Part shown: piece after piece, positions 1 to 11,474 of the stretch | How the letters are laid out: the number at the start of each line of letters is the position of its first letter | Numbering within the stretch: position 1 is the stretch's first letter | Assembly (NCBI RefSeq): GCF_020906515.1 | Contig: NC_085853.1 | Coordinates: 992,001 to 1,056,000, forward strand | Direction: 5' to 3' | DNA from: Vanrija pseudolonga | Taxonomy: Eukaryota; Basidiomycota; Tremellomycetes; Trichosporonales; Trichosporonaceae | DNA: 64,000 bases | Position numbers and translations under genes: made by a program | Notes under the pieces: model-generated | Told to the model about the DNA's origin: nothing | Database searches by the model: none | Seen by the model: the letters and a program-made list of their open reading frames with translations, nothing else

Positions 1-1004
1 CCACTTCGACACCACGCTCGCAGTCGCGCTGGGCGCTCCTGCTCGCTCGCTCGCCCGACTCACTTGAACAAGTGCGTGATCATGTTCGCGCCACGGTCAA
101 CCGCCGCCTGCGCGACCTCGAGGCTGGCGTCCGAGTGGCCAATGGAGAAGGTAACGCCGCGCTCGACGAGGTTCTCCACGCACTCCATCACGCCCTCGAC
201 GTCTGGCGCGGCCGTGATCATCTTGACGCCGGGCTGGTCCAGTCCCGGTCCATAGACCTTGTTGAACGACTCGATCGGCGGGCGCGCCGACGCCGTCAGC
301 AGCAGCGCGTTGTTGTGTGCTCCGCGACGGTCGGGGTGCAGGAAGGGGCCTTCGGCGTGGTAGCCTAGCGAGTGGGCTGAGGCCGGGGTCGAGCGCGGGC
401 GGAGGAGGCGCAGGAGCTGGGCGGCGGGTTAGGTGGGTGCTTGGCCGGGGACAAGGAGGCAGGAGGCAAGGAGGGCACAGCAGTGTGGGCATGACGTCTG
501 TCTCGGTCTCGGTTGGTGGGACACACCGGCACCGGACCTATCACACCCTCGTCGCCGCACTCGGCGCTGCGCGCCTCGTGCTCCTCGGTGCTGCTCACCT
601 TGGCATACAGCTCCTCCTTCTGCGTAATGATAGTAGGCACGAAGCTAGTCGTGCCCGTCTCGACGATCCGCTTGGCGACCTTGTCAAGGCCGGCAAGGAA
701 AGCCGCCTCGCCGGCGTCGCCGTCCTCGAGCTCGGAAAAGTCGACGCCGTACGCGCCGTTGATCTGCACATCGATCAGGCCGGGGCTGAGCAGGCCGCCC
801 TGCAGGTCGATGGTGCGCGCGGGCGCGAGCTCGGTGGTGTAGTACGACTGCTGGCCCGAGATGATCTTGCCGGTGCTGCGCGAGATGTACAGGTCGGCCT
901 TGAGCGCCTGGGAAGTGGTCAGCTTTGCTGGTGGTAGGGCGGCGACGTACAGTGCCGTCTGCCTGGGCGAGGTAGCCGTTGGTGAAGCGGATAATGTCGC
1001 TCAT
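1..1004 (-). CDS. N-acetylglucosamine-6-phosphate deacetylase (partial, 3' part outside window)
   Basis: Removes the acetyl group from GlcNAc-6-phosphate to give glucosamine-6-phosphate, the first committed step of amino-sugar catabolism (amidohydrolase superfamily, cytosolic). Predicted exons on the minus strand are 951-1004, 538-907 and 64-364; a GTGAGT donor at 58-63 leads into an exon beyond the window. About 241 residues are visible of roughly 400-440 usual for the family. Family landmarks seen are DVQING (residues 64-69), GYHAEGPF (142-149, with the metal-binding Glu), KMITAAPD, FSIGHSDA and MITHLF, where the codon split at the donor is expected to complete HLFN. The junction before GYHAEGPF uses a weak donor (GTCCGG) but restores phase and motif exactly. 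The start is the first ATG, followed by an 18-codon exon. It is divergent from the deaminase, the next enzyme of the pathway. Identity is secure; the second intron's donor is the least certain point. Confidence 0.93.
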
Positions 1005-1857
1005 GGTGGTGGTGGTGGTGGTGTTGTTGAGGTGTGAGGAACAGAACAGCGACGACGACGACGACGGCTTGTAGCAGCAACGTTGTATAACTTGCACGTT
1101 GTCCCCCCACTCGACCGGCCGGCAGCGTAGCACAGACAAAAGTCAGTGCGCGTGATGCGGCAGCAGCAGCGGCAGCGTCACTGCCCAGAGACAGCGACAT
1201 GCAGCAACGGCCCAGCCCAGGCAAGCAGCCGCGCCACCCCACCCCCGCCGCCCACGTTATCAGTCGCACGCCGCGCCGGCGCTTTGCCCGAGGGCCGGAT
1301 ATGGCGAGGCGTCGGCCAAGTCTCGGCGGTTTGGCCGGTGACTGGGGCTGGGGCTGAGGCTGGGCGGGGCGGGGGTCGGGCAATTGACTCAGCGCCATGC
1401 TCATGGAGTGCGTCGAGCACATGCATAGGAGCGAGCGGGGTGCGTCTCGGCGCGCATAGTGTTGTAAACCACGCACTCACCACGTGAGCAGCACCTGCCG
1501 GTGGTCCGGGCAAATCGCCGCATGCCACTCCCATTCCCCACTCGCAGCCAGCCCAGACACAAAGTCCCATACCGCTGTTGCCGCTGCCAACCCGGCTTCA
1601 TTGCCGACACGGTCTCCCGGCCGGCGAGTTCTAGCAGCCTGTGTGTGCGTCGTCGCTTGTTGCACGCACGCAGGTGGGGTGGGGGCCGCGGCGCGGCGGC
1701 CCGATGCACCGTGGTGCTGCTGCTGCTGTCGCTCGAGAAACGTTTATGCAGCAGCTGCTGCTGTGTGTTATGCAGATAACACCAGCCTTGACTTTGCCTT
1801 CTCTCTCTGTCTAGCACTCCCTCAACTTCTCACCTCCCAACCCCACCCACCCCCACA
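1005..1857. promoter_or_regulatory. Shared divergent promoter of the two amino-sugar enzymes
   Basis: This 853-bp stretch between the two start codons holds no plausible gene. A TATAA-like element at 1086-1090 (TTATAC on the minus strand) sits about 82 bp upstream of the deacetylase start. A CT-rich tract followed by CCCCCACAATG leads into the deaminase. Co-regulation is inferred from the shared space and shared pathway; no operator was recognised. Confidence 0.55.
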
Positions 1858-3358
1858 ATGCGTCTCACTATCCGCGACACCAAGACCGAGGTCGGCCACT
1901 ACATTGGCGACTACATCGCGCGCCGCATCAACACGTTTGTCGCCACGCCCGGCCACCCCAACTTTGTGCTCGGGTGCCCTACGGGTTCGTCCCCTCTGCC
2001 CGTGTATGCGCGTCTCGTCGAGCTGTACAAGGCGGGCAAGGTGTCGTTCAAGGTGAGTGGGCTGTGGGCGGGTGACCGAGCGAGAGAGCTGCGGTGGTGG
2101 CGACGACCAGAACAAGGCTAACGCGCTCTCGCAGAACGTCGTCACCTGTACGTTTTTGGCGATATGACGACGCTGCCATGCGTCCGTCCCCACTAACACA
2201 CCCCAGTCAACATGGACGAGTACGTCGGCATCCCCCGCGACCACCCCGAGTCGTACCACACCTTCATGTTCAAGAACTTTTTCTCGCTCATTGACATTGA
2301 GTAAGTCGGCGTGGGCAGGTGGGGTGGGGGGAGGGGGAGGAGAGCAGAGTGGGGGAGCGAAGCCAGGAACACAGGAGACGCGTTGTACGGCCCGGCTCGC
2401 TATCTGCCCCCGTTCGCTGCCGAGAAGTGATCGCGGCGGGCGAGTGGGCGGGCGGGCGGCAATGGCTGCACGGCTGGGGATAGATGCGCACGGCCGTGCG
2501 GCGGGCGTGGGCGGGGCAGTGGGGGAGGAGGCGTCCATGGCGCCCGCAGTGGCAGTGGTTGGTGGCACTCGCACTGGCGTGCGCAGCGCGTAGTGCACAC
2601 GTTTTATCTGGGCCAGTGCCATTCCTTCACCGCCGCCGTACGCCCTAGCTTGCGCATAACCATTCCTGTTCCGTTCCTTTCTCCGCGCCCTCTCGCTGCG
2701 CTCGAGGACGCTGCTAACCCCGCAGCCCCAAGAACACCAACCTCCTCAACGGCAACGCCGAGGACCTGTACCACGAGTGCGAGGCGTACGAGGCCAAGAT
2801 CCTCGAGGTGGGCGGCATCGACTTGTTCCTCGGCGGCATCGGCGCAGACGGACACATTGCGTTCAACGAGCCCGGCAGCAGCTTGAAGTCGCGCACGCGC
2901 ATCAAGACGCTGGCGTACGAGACCATCCTCGACAACTGCCGCTTCTTCAACAACGACCTGGCGGCGGTCCCGCGCATGGCGCTCACCGTCGGCGTGCAGA
3001 CCGTCATGGACGCCAAGGAGGTCGTGCTCGTCGTCACGGGCCAGAACAAGGCCCTCGCGCTCTCCCAGATGATCGAGGGCGGCGTCAACCACATGGTCAC
3101 GGCGTCCGCGCTCCAGTCGCACCCCTGGGCCCTGGTCGTGTGCGAGTAAGTCCAACGTCGGGACTCGGCTCCGCGCCAGCTCGCTCCGCTCGCTCGCAGC
3201 CGCTAACCCCCACCCCCAGCGAGGACGCCACCTCCGAGCTCCGTGTCAAGACGGTCAAGTACTTCAAGTCGATCGAAAAGGTCCAGGACGAGGTCGAGGC
3301 AAAGTACGGCGAGGTCGCCTCGGTCCGTCTCGGCCTCAGCCGCGTCACGGCTGCCTAA
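1858..3358 (+). CDS. Glucosamine-6-phosphate deaminase/isomerase
   Basis: Converts glucosamine-6-phosphate to fructose-6-phosphate and ammonia, feeding amino sugars into glycolysis. Predicted exons are 1858-2052, 2135-2147, 2207-2300, 2726-3145 and 3220-3358, giving 286 residues, close to the 260-290 usual for NagB-type enzymes. Phosphate-loop sequence [12 protein letters not shown] lies near residue 50. NMDEYVG carries the general-base Asp (D73), and [11 protein letters not shown] carries D142, H144 and E149, matching the E. coli catalytic set offset by one. All phases join cleanly, including a 13-nt second exon that supplies part of VTFNMDEY. The 425-nt third intron is long for this window. 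Start choice is fixed by CACAATG and by alignment of the N-terminus (MRLTIRDT). It is divergent from the deacetylase and convergent with the Zn2Cys6 regulator. Confidence 0.96.
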
Positions 3359-3740
3359 GTAAGGCACAGGCAGGCGGGCCGCCGGGGCTGGGGACTACGG
3401 GCCAGTGTAAATGTATCATTGAGGCGCTTGGGCTTTCGTACAGTATGCAGATGATGTGTTTCGTGCGACTTGGGGTGGGGGCAGGGGTTGGAGACTCGAC
3501 AATCAGTGTTGATCGGCAGGGCAGCGGTGAGCGCCGTGAGCTTGGCGGCTGGCTTCACCACGCTTGAGCTCAGCGACTGACTTTCGTGCTGCGCTTCATA
3601 CTTGCGTCCTGCGTCTCAAGACGGACCGGACCTGACGACACCCGTGAATAAACTAGCATTATGGCTACCAAAAGTCGACCAAAGTCGCTACTAACACAAC
3701 AGACGTTGTACAGACTGACTTGTGAATCCTGTCCTGCACG
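3359..3740. other. Intergenic, convergent 3' ends
   Basis: 382 bp between the deaminase stop and the regulator stop. It presumably holds the two 3' untranslated regions. No coding or RNA feature is visible. Confidence 0.5.
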
Positions 3741-6508
3741 CTACACAAATCGCGACAGCTGCTCGGCATACCCGCGCAGCGTGGCCCCCGCAGTGCGGCT
3801 CACGTGCTGGTGCGGCAGCCCGCCCGAGCCAAGCATGTCGGCCACGTCCTTGAGGAGCGGCACGGCGTCGTCCGCCTGGAACGGGCACTCGGCCACACCC
3901 TGGTCCTTGATCGCGTCGACCAGCACCGAGCCCGCGAGGGTGATCATCTAAGGCCAGGGTCAGTGATTGTTTTTGGAACTAGCGATCGCCGCACTCACAG
4001 AAAGATAACACGGCGGCAGGTTCGCCAGCTCGTCCCTGCTTGGCCAGGACGAGCACTTCTCCAATAAACCGACGGCAGCCTCAACACCATGAGCCCAGCT
4101 CGCGGCGCGCAGACGCGGGTTGGCCGAGAGGCTCTTTGCGCTCGTCGCGTTGACCAGCATGCGCGCAAACTCCCAGAAGAGATCAACGTGGCGCATCCAC
4201 TCGGCGGCGAGCGAGTGCGACTCCAAGTCGGCGCGCCACCACTCGAGGCTGGCGTTGATCGACGACGCAAGCCTCGCATGGGCCGCGGCCTGTGCGCCAG
4301 CGCCAGCTCCAGCAATCGCCGCCTCGCTCTGCGACCGCCGGTGGTACCAGTCACGCAGGAGCGTGATCAGGCGCGCGTGGAAGGTGAGCAGGATGTCGTG
4401 GGGCGAGTACGAGTCGCCTGGCAGTGGCGAGTCGGGGACAAGAACATGGCAGTAGGCCATGGGGTCGCGGCGAGGCGCGGCCGGGTTGTCCCTCTGGAGA
4501 GCTTCGGTTCCGTCCACAATCTGAGGGTTAGCTGTGTACCTGGTCATTGGGAGCAGCTACTCACATAACACAGGAGCCACACCCGCGCCATGTCCTCGCG
4601 CGTAGCGTCTCGCTTGACAGGCAGCAAACCACACACCTCGCCGAGGGTCGGGGGCAGAGGCACGGTCAGGGACGTCCACTTGATCCAGCCTCGTGCCCAC
4701 TTGAAGGCACTGCTAGCAATTGTGGCGGCCTGCTCACGCTCGGTCATGAACGTCGCGAGGATGCAGGCACCGACAATCTCCTCTGGGCCGATACCGAGCT
4801 CGGGGTCGAGCTCCTCCTCGCCGTCGTCATCCTTGTTGCCTGATCCGCCGCCGAAGGGCTGGTCCAGTGTGGAGATGAAGCTGTCGGCGGGCGAGTTGAC
4901 GAGCAGCTGCGTGACCTCGCGGGCAAGTGTTGGGCGGTGCTCGTGCATGTTGGGCACGCGCTCGGCCGCGACGAGGCACATGACTGAAAGGATGAACGGG
5001 GTAATGACGCTCGGGCCTTGCGGAATGTACGGAAACTTGGTGAACTGCAGCCTGTAGCCAAAGAGCCATGGGGACAGGCGCGAGTGGAAGCTGCCAGTGT
5101 CAGTAACCGTCACATGCTCCGGGACCTACTAGTTGACAAGGGACAGCGCGTCGCCGTTGGCGATCAAGCCGCGCTTGACAATGTTTGGGCGAGGGTCCGC
5201 CGAGCCGAGGCTGTCCGTCTGGAAAGAGGGGACCGGCGGCGACGGTGGCTGCGGACCACCATTGGCCTTGGCGCCGTTGAGTAGTCCGAAAATGCCCTGT
5301 CCGGGGTTGTATGCGCCAGCGCCAGGGGAGACAAGAGCCGTCGACTGCTGCTGGTTGTTGCCCGTGCTGGCACTAGACTCCATCACCATGCCGGGGAACG
5401 AGCCGTGGTCGACTGGCGAGATGGACGAGATGCCTGCTGTTTCCGGAGTCACTCCCGTCCCTGTTGTCGTCGCCGCACCCGTCTCGCCCGTCGCCGGTCC
5501 TCCCTGCGCGTTTCGCCCGTTCGGCGTGAGGGTGTAGTTGTTGAAGCTCGTCATGTCGACCTCGGTGTTGACCATGACTGGGTTGGCGCTCGGATTCCGG
5601 AATCCCTGCGGCGCCGTCTGTGGCCCGACGAGGGGCCTCATCGTCGTCTCGGGCGACGTGCTCACCCTGTCGTACCCGTTGTTCATCGGCATCTGCATAT
5701 CTGAGGGGCGCATAACGGTCGGGGGCATGCCGTTGCTCGTGCGGCGCTGGAGGTCGACGCCGGCGCCATAGTCGAACGGCTGGGGGAGAGACTCAGCGCC
5801 ATCGTCGTCGTCGTCCATCTCCTCCTCCTTCTTGCCCTTGCGCGCGCGCTTGCGGCCCTCGGGGCCCACGAGCTCGCGGTTACGCTCGGCGCCCCAGCCT
5901 TGCAGCAGCGCCATCTCGCGCTCGGGTGCGTCGAAGCGCTCGAGCGGCTTGTCAATGGGCGGCACGATGCCGTGAAGCACGAGGTGGTCGAGGATGTGGT
6001 GCACTGTCGTGCTCAGCTGGGTGAGGTGCCGGATGGCAGCGTAAACGTCGCCGGTCAGAGTCTGCTGCCAGTCCTCGTCGTGACCGCGAGGGTAGAAGAC
6101 GCAGCGCTCCTTGCGCGCTCGGCATCGCACACAGTCGGTCTCGCCGTCCTCGACGATACACTTGAGTTTTGCGCGTCGACAGTTTGCGCACGCCTTTTGC
6201 TTCTTCTCGCGCACGAGGATGGAGGGCAGCCCGTCCTTCGAGTCCTTGGGTGGGGTTGGTGACCCAGCCTTGATTTTTGGCTTGTCGTCGGTCGACATGG
6301 ACTCGCGTGCGCGCTTACGCGATGGCGGGACCGCCGCGCTGCCTGGCGGGTGGTGCTCGGCTTTGGTCGGACTCAACGAGGTGCCGGGGAGAACGTGCTG
6401 GGGGTCAAAGTATGCGCGGCCGTCTGGCGGCATCTGGGGGCGCGGCGCGGCGCCGGGGCCGTGCGCGTGCCCGTGGGCAAAGGTGGGGGAGGGGCCTAGT
6501 TCGGACAT
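3741..6508 (-). CDS. Zn(II)2Cys6 fungal transcription factor
   Basis: Predicted nuclear DNA-binding regulator of 877 residues, built from exons 5130-6508, 4565-5090, 3999-4520 and 3741-3947, with introns of 39, 44 and 51 nt that keep phase. The binuclear zinc cluster is near the N-terminus with six cysteines at about residues 107, 110, 117, 126, 129 and 136 (CX2CX6CX8CX2CX6C), preceded by a basic stretch (SRKRARE). A low-complexity Pro/Gly/Thr-rich region fills residues 200-450. The C-terminal half (from NYFHSRLSPWLFGYRL) has the helical, acidic character of the fungal-specific regulatory domain. It lies next to the GlcNAc catabolic pair, so it is a natural candidate for their regulator, but no binding site was recognised and the target is not shown by sequence. 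It is not an NDT80-type factor like the RON1 regulators known from GlcNAc clusters of other fungi. Confidence 0.9.
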
Positions 6509-8000
6509 GGCGGCGGGGAGGGGCGGGGGAGGCTGGATGACAAAGGCTCGGTGGTGGTTGTGGTTGATGAGCGAGTGTTAGTTGTCGGTGTCGAGTCGTG
6601 TTGCTGCGTGCGTGCTTGTGCACCCCGTGCACCCGGTTCGGGATGTCGTCGAGAGTGAGGAGACGAGAAGGAGTGAGATGTGGAACAATGGGCAAGTGGG
6701 GTGGCCAGCCAGTGGTGGTGGTGGTGGTCACAAGGTCGTCGTTGCCGCTAGTGGAATGCTCACGTGCACCAGCGAGCAGGCGGCGCAGAATAGCCCGCAC
6801 CGGGCAGCCAGGAGACCCACAAGCAAGTGGCGCGGCGCGTCTCGGCGGCGTCCAACGGGGGTCGTCGTCGCCGTCAGCTAGCAAGCAGGTAGCGGGCGAT
6901 GATTTGCCGCTGGCCGAGTCGACGCAGGCGGGCAGATAGATAGCAGAGATAAGGCCCGCGAGGTCGACGCCGCGACGAGATAGGGAGGCACGGCGACGGC
7001 GAGGGGGGTTGGGGGCAGGGCGGATCGGCGCGAGCTGTAGGTTCTTGAGCGAGTCGCCGTAGTTGAGATTGTTTGAAAAGGACAGTGTGATCGTCGATGC
7101 AATGTCAGTCTTGCAGCAGTAGCAGTAGTAAAAAGGGCAAACAGCATTCGTCCATCCACCATCCTCACTCGGCAACGTCGTGACGCGGGGCAACTCTGCT
7201 CAACCCCGGGTGGTGCGGGCCTAGCGCGCGGGGGGGGGGGTACCCAAGCGTGCGTGGGACCTCGCCGTCTACGCGCTGGGGACATTTTTTTCCGTTCCCC
7301 GTCCCCCGCCGCTGCCGTACCGGAGCATGCAGCATGCATGCTTTGGCAGCAAGCATCGGCCGGGAGTGTCGGTCAGTCGCGTCGGGCCCCGTGGTACACC
7401 CCGGTCAACTGCTGGGTCGTTTCGGCGAGAACGCCGCTTGGACCTTGGCACCCAGGGCGCGCGGGCATGCGGCTGCTTGGATGCCGGGGCCGTGCCACTG
7501 ACTCTCTGACTCGTGCCACCAGGCCAAGGAGGCCACTGACCACGCTCAAAGAACTCGAGAATAACGTTCACAGAAGCAAGTCTACAGACGTGGGGCAGTG
7601 GGGCTGCAGCTTGCACGCGGGGCAGTGGACGATGCACGCGACCAGACGCGTGGCGCGTGGTTGCTAAGCTTGCGGACAGTGCCGCTTGCTCCTGCTCCTG
7701 CTCCACCTCGCGTGTTTACGTCTTCGGCACCCCGAAATCTTCGCGATCACGACCAACCGCGCTGAGCACGACCCCGCGGGCAGAATAGAACACGACACGG
7801 CGCGTGCGTGAGATCGGGACGGTATCGCGCGCGCGCGTCATGGGCGTCTGGCACTCCGTCTCGGACTCTTCCGGCTGGTTTGGGAAAAGTGGGAACTTGT
7901 GGTTTGCGGAACAGTGGGAACAGTACAAGCATGCTACATTCCTATTGCTACGGTAGTTACGGAAACTTTAGGCTCGGTACCACGCCGGGCCACTCCTCGC
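6509..8000. other. Intergenic upstream of the Zn2Cys6 gene
   Basis: 1.5 kb without a convincing coding region; open frames here are GC-driven and lack family motifs. A 10-base G run lies around 7230. Probably promoter and 5' untranslated region of the regulator. Confidence 0.45.
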
Positions 8001-9729
8001 CTACGCCAGAGCAGCAGCCTTGAACGCGCCAAAGTCGACCACGCGCTTCTCCTTGCGCGCCTGCTCGGCGGCAAAGACAGTAAGGTGCGAGTTGAGGACG
8101 TCGTCGGGCGTGACGCCGAGCTTGCTCTGGTCGCGCTCGAGCACGGCCTCGATAAAGCACTGGCTGAGGCCGTCGTCGCCGCCGCCGTGGGCGACGCCGG
8201 GCATCTCCTCGGGCGTGTGGGTCTTGGACGTGCGGGTCAAAAAGTCGAACACGGTGAACGTCTTCATGTCGCCGCGCAGCTCGCCCTTGGTCCCCTGGAT
8301 CACGGTCGCGCGGTTGCACTCGCTCTCGGTGAAGGCCGACATGGTCATGCTCGCCGTCACGCCGCCCTCGTACTCGATGTTGACGACCTGGTGGTCGACC
8401 ACGTCGTTGCCGGCTTCGTACACGCACACGCCGTACGGGCCGTTCTTGAGCGTCGACGTGATGGTCTCGAGGTTGACCTCGTCGCCGTCGACCGCGACGG
8501 ATGCCCACTGGGAGGAGAGTTAGTCGCGGTGTCTTGTACCGCGCGAGAACACCACACTCACCCCCTTGCGACCCTTCTCGACGAAGGGGTCAAGATAAAT
8601 CTTCTTGGCGCTCCAGACGCAGTCCTTCTCGGCCGGGCAGTCGAGGCAGCGCGTCGCGTCGCCCGCCTCCTTGGGCTTGCGCGACGGCTTGAACAGGCCG
8701 ATGCTGCCAAACGAGCTGATCTGGACGGGTGTACGGCCCGAGAGGTAGAACGAGAGGATGTCGAGGTCGCTGGGGGTGGGTGAGCGGGGGTCGAGGCGAG
8801 GAATGAAGCAGCGCCGCCCACTCACTGGCAACACTTTGTCATCAACGCAAAGCTAGTCTCCTCCTCCTTGCTCCAGTTACCGCGGACAAACGAGTGCGCA
8901 AAGTGCTGGTTGCCCACGGGCTCCATGTGCTGGATGTTGACAATGTCGCCGAGGGCGCCAGAGTCGATGACCTGCTTGACGGCGCGGTTGTACGGCGAGT
9001 AGCGGAGGACGTGGCCGATGCCAAAGATGAGCGGGTGGCCGGCGGTCGCCGACGCAGCCTGCACGTCCTTGACCATGTCGACGCACTCGGCCACCGTCGT
9101 CGCCATGGGCTTCTCGCACAGAATGTCGTAGCCCAGCTTGCTGAACGCCGTCACCATAGGCGCGTGCAGCTGGTCGAGCGTGCCGATCACCACGGCGTCG
9201 GCGAAGCGCGGGAGCGCGGCGACGTCCGTCCAGTCGTTGTAGAGGCGGTCGGGCGTGAGGCTGCGGGTGTGAGTGTGTGTTGGGCGTGGTGTCGCGTGTC
9301 GAGTACAACTCGTCGTCATCGCCTTCCTCGTCTTCCTCGTCGCAATCGCCTTCCTTGTCCTTGTCTTCCTTGTCTTCCCCCGCCCACCCACCCTCAAGCA
9401 AGCTTGCGAGCAAGGTCGCCCACCCACCCACCCTGCTGGGGCGAGCAAGACATCGCCCGCCCACCCACGCCTATGATCGCTGCGCGATCAAGAATGTTTG
9501 CCACCACCCACCCCTCCACCGCTCCGCCTCCCCTCCACCGGCTCCGCCTGCTCCGCCCCACTCACTGGTGCTGCCTTGCAAACAACTTGCGACGGTGCTC
9601 GCGCGGGTCGGCAACTGCCACAACCTTTGCCAGATCCGGGTGCTGGGTCGCATAGTTCGCGTAGGTGAGGCCGCGCTGGCCGCCGCCGAGGACGATGATC
9701 GTCACGGGTTTCTTGTTATCGGCCGTCAT
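8001..9729 (-). CDS. Gfo/Idh/MocA-family NAD(P)-dependent oxidoreductase
   Basis: Predicted exons 9566-9729, 8826-9260, 8562-8769 and 8001-8507 give 437 residues, normal for the longer members of this family. The N-terminal Rossmann fold shows VLGGGQRG as the dinucleotide loop and VAVADP at the end of beta-2. Further on are DILCEKPMATT (the EKP substrate/cofactor motif), GHVLRYSPYN and CCHDLDIL, where His and Asp are typical active-site residues. A Cys-rich segment CLDCPAEKDC in the C-terminal domain is characteristic of a subfamily found in bacteria and fungi. Substrates of this family are sugars, inositols or sugar derivatives and cannot be read from sequence. Its position between the amino-sugar regulator and a transporter suggests sugar metabolism, by inference only. 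All introns have GTGAGT donors and keep phase. Confidence 0.92.
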
Positions 9730-11474
9730 TATTGGACACAGGGTGGGTGGGGGTGGGGGTGGCTGAGGCGTCAGCGGCGTGCCGGCGCGAGCGGCGCGTG
9801 GGTACGTGGTGGACGTGGTGGTGGACTGTGCGGCGCGAGGTCGGGTCAGGCCAGGTACGTACTGGGTGCGCTTTATTCTTGTTGCGGCGCCGAAGAAGAT
9901 GCGACTCTGAGACACTGGGAGAGAGGTGACTGACTGCCTGCCTTTGCAATCCCGAGCTTGGGCACGGGCCTCGCTCTGGGTTATGTATCTGCTCGCGAGA
10001 GAGCTCGAGACCTCGAGAGCATGCACGAGACACACTGTGCAACTCGGAGCGAGCTGGTCACCGAGTCGCGCGCGCTGTGGGGGAAGCTAGCGTATCGGCC
10101 AATCCCGAGAGATGCATTGGACGCGAGGCTGTCACTGCTCCACTAGCACAGTACGTTAAACATTCCACTAAGCACGGCAAGCTACGGCAACGATGTGAGC
10201 ATGTTGACGCGCGCACGACCTGGCTGGCTGGTGGCTGGGGTTGCGGGGTGGGCTGGTGGGGGTGGGTGGTCGATCGGGGTGGAGGGCCGTCGAGGAGCCA
10301 AAGGGCCACCATGTGGCAAAAAGTCAACTCGCGCCGCTTTCGCCGAGTGCCCCATGTCAACCGGACAAGACGCCTCAAGACACGCACGCACGCGGGCAAA
10401 CGGACCCCCAGCCCCCAGCGCCACGCACGCAGGTCCCCGCACGCATCGGGCGGGGGCGGGCGGGCGGGCGGGCGACGGGACAATTGAGTGAGTGCAGGCG
10501 AGCAGCGCAGCAGCATCCATGCACACATACGAGCGAGCGAGCGGGGCGCCCCGGTTGCTTGCCCCCTGCGCCCACATACCATGCCATGCCAGCATCTGTG
10601 TGGTGCTGACATGGGTCCCCGCAGGCCCCTGCCGAGGTCGGCGCCGAGAGCATGCGACCCATGTGCTGCACGGGCGGCGTAATCGCCATGTAAAATTAGA
10701 ACGCGCACGGGGGGGCTGGCTCGCTGGCGATCGCGAGCAACAGAAGCAGCGCGGTGAGCAGCATCGAGTCGAGCACGGCGAGGACAGGCAAGAAAGAGCC
10801 ATGCAGTAGCAGGCAGGCGGCTCCGCTGCCGCTCGCTGCGCTCGCTGCACGCGGCGCATGGCCTATCTGCCCACGGCGTATCTCTTATCCACCATTCAAT
10901 GGCGACGTTGACGAGACGTCGAAAGCGGCGTGCGGGATAATCGGACGGTGCTCGAGGTCTCTGCTGCCCTGGACAGCTGCCCAGAATCACAGGGTCAGAA
11001 GCAGGCCAGGCGGCGGCAGGCTGAGAGGATTGGGAGTCGCGAGCATCCGGGCAAAGGGTTCAGGCTGAGGCAGCCAGGCAGCCAAGCAAAGGCAAGGCAA
11101 GACACCCAGGCAGGCAGGCAAGCGGCGGCGGCAAGCGACAAACCCACCCACCCACCACTTGCGGCAGAGACCCACCCAGCCAGACCGAGGTTAGGTTGGA
11201 AAATCCCAACGGCGCACCCAAACCCAGATCGCGTCGCGGCGAGGTCGCCGTTAAGGCCACCTTGGTCTGGCGCGCTGGCTGGCACCGTCCACGCTCCTCA
11301 CGCTCCGGCCATCACAGACACCACTACCGCCGCCGCCGCTGCACCCGACACGAGTTATATAACTAGCGAGCGCGCGAGGCCATGACTCGTTCTCCCAACA
11401 GCCCCTTCTGGCGCGCCCTACTAGCCCTCTCACAACACCTTCAACGATAACAACAGCAACAACTCGCATCGAAC
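9730..11474. other. Intergenic between divergent oxidoreductase and transporter genes
   Basis: 1.7 kb with no supported gene. It contains short GC-rich simple stretches (for example GCGGGCG runs near 10450) and the promoter of the downstream transporter. Confidence 0.45.
11356..11362 (+). promoter_or_regulatory. TATA box of the UNC93-like gene
   Basis: TATATAA lies 113 bp upstream of the ATG at 11475 and is followed by an A/C-rich leader with CAACAGCAACAACTC. Such a consensus element in otherwise GC-rich sequence supports the chosen start and a regulated promoter. Confidence 0.6.
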
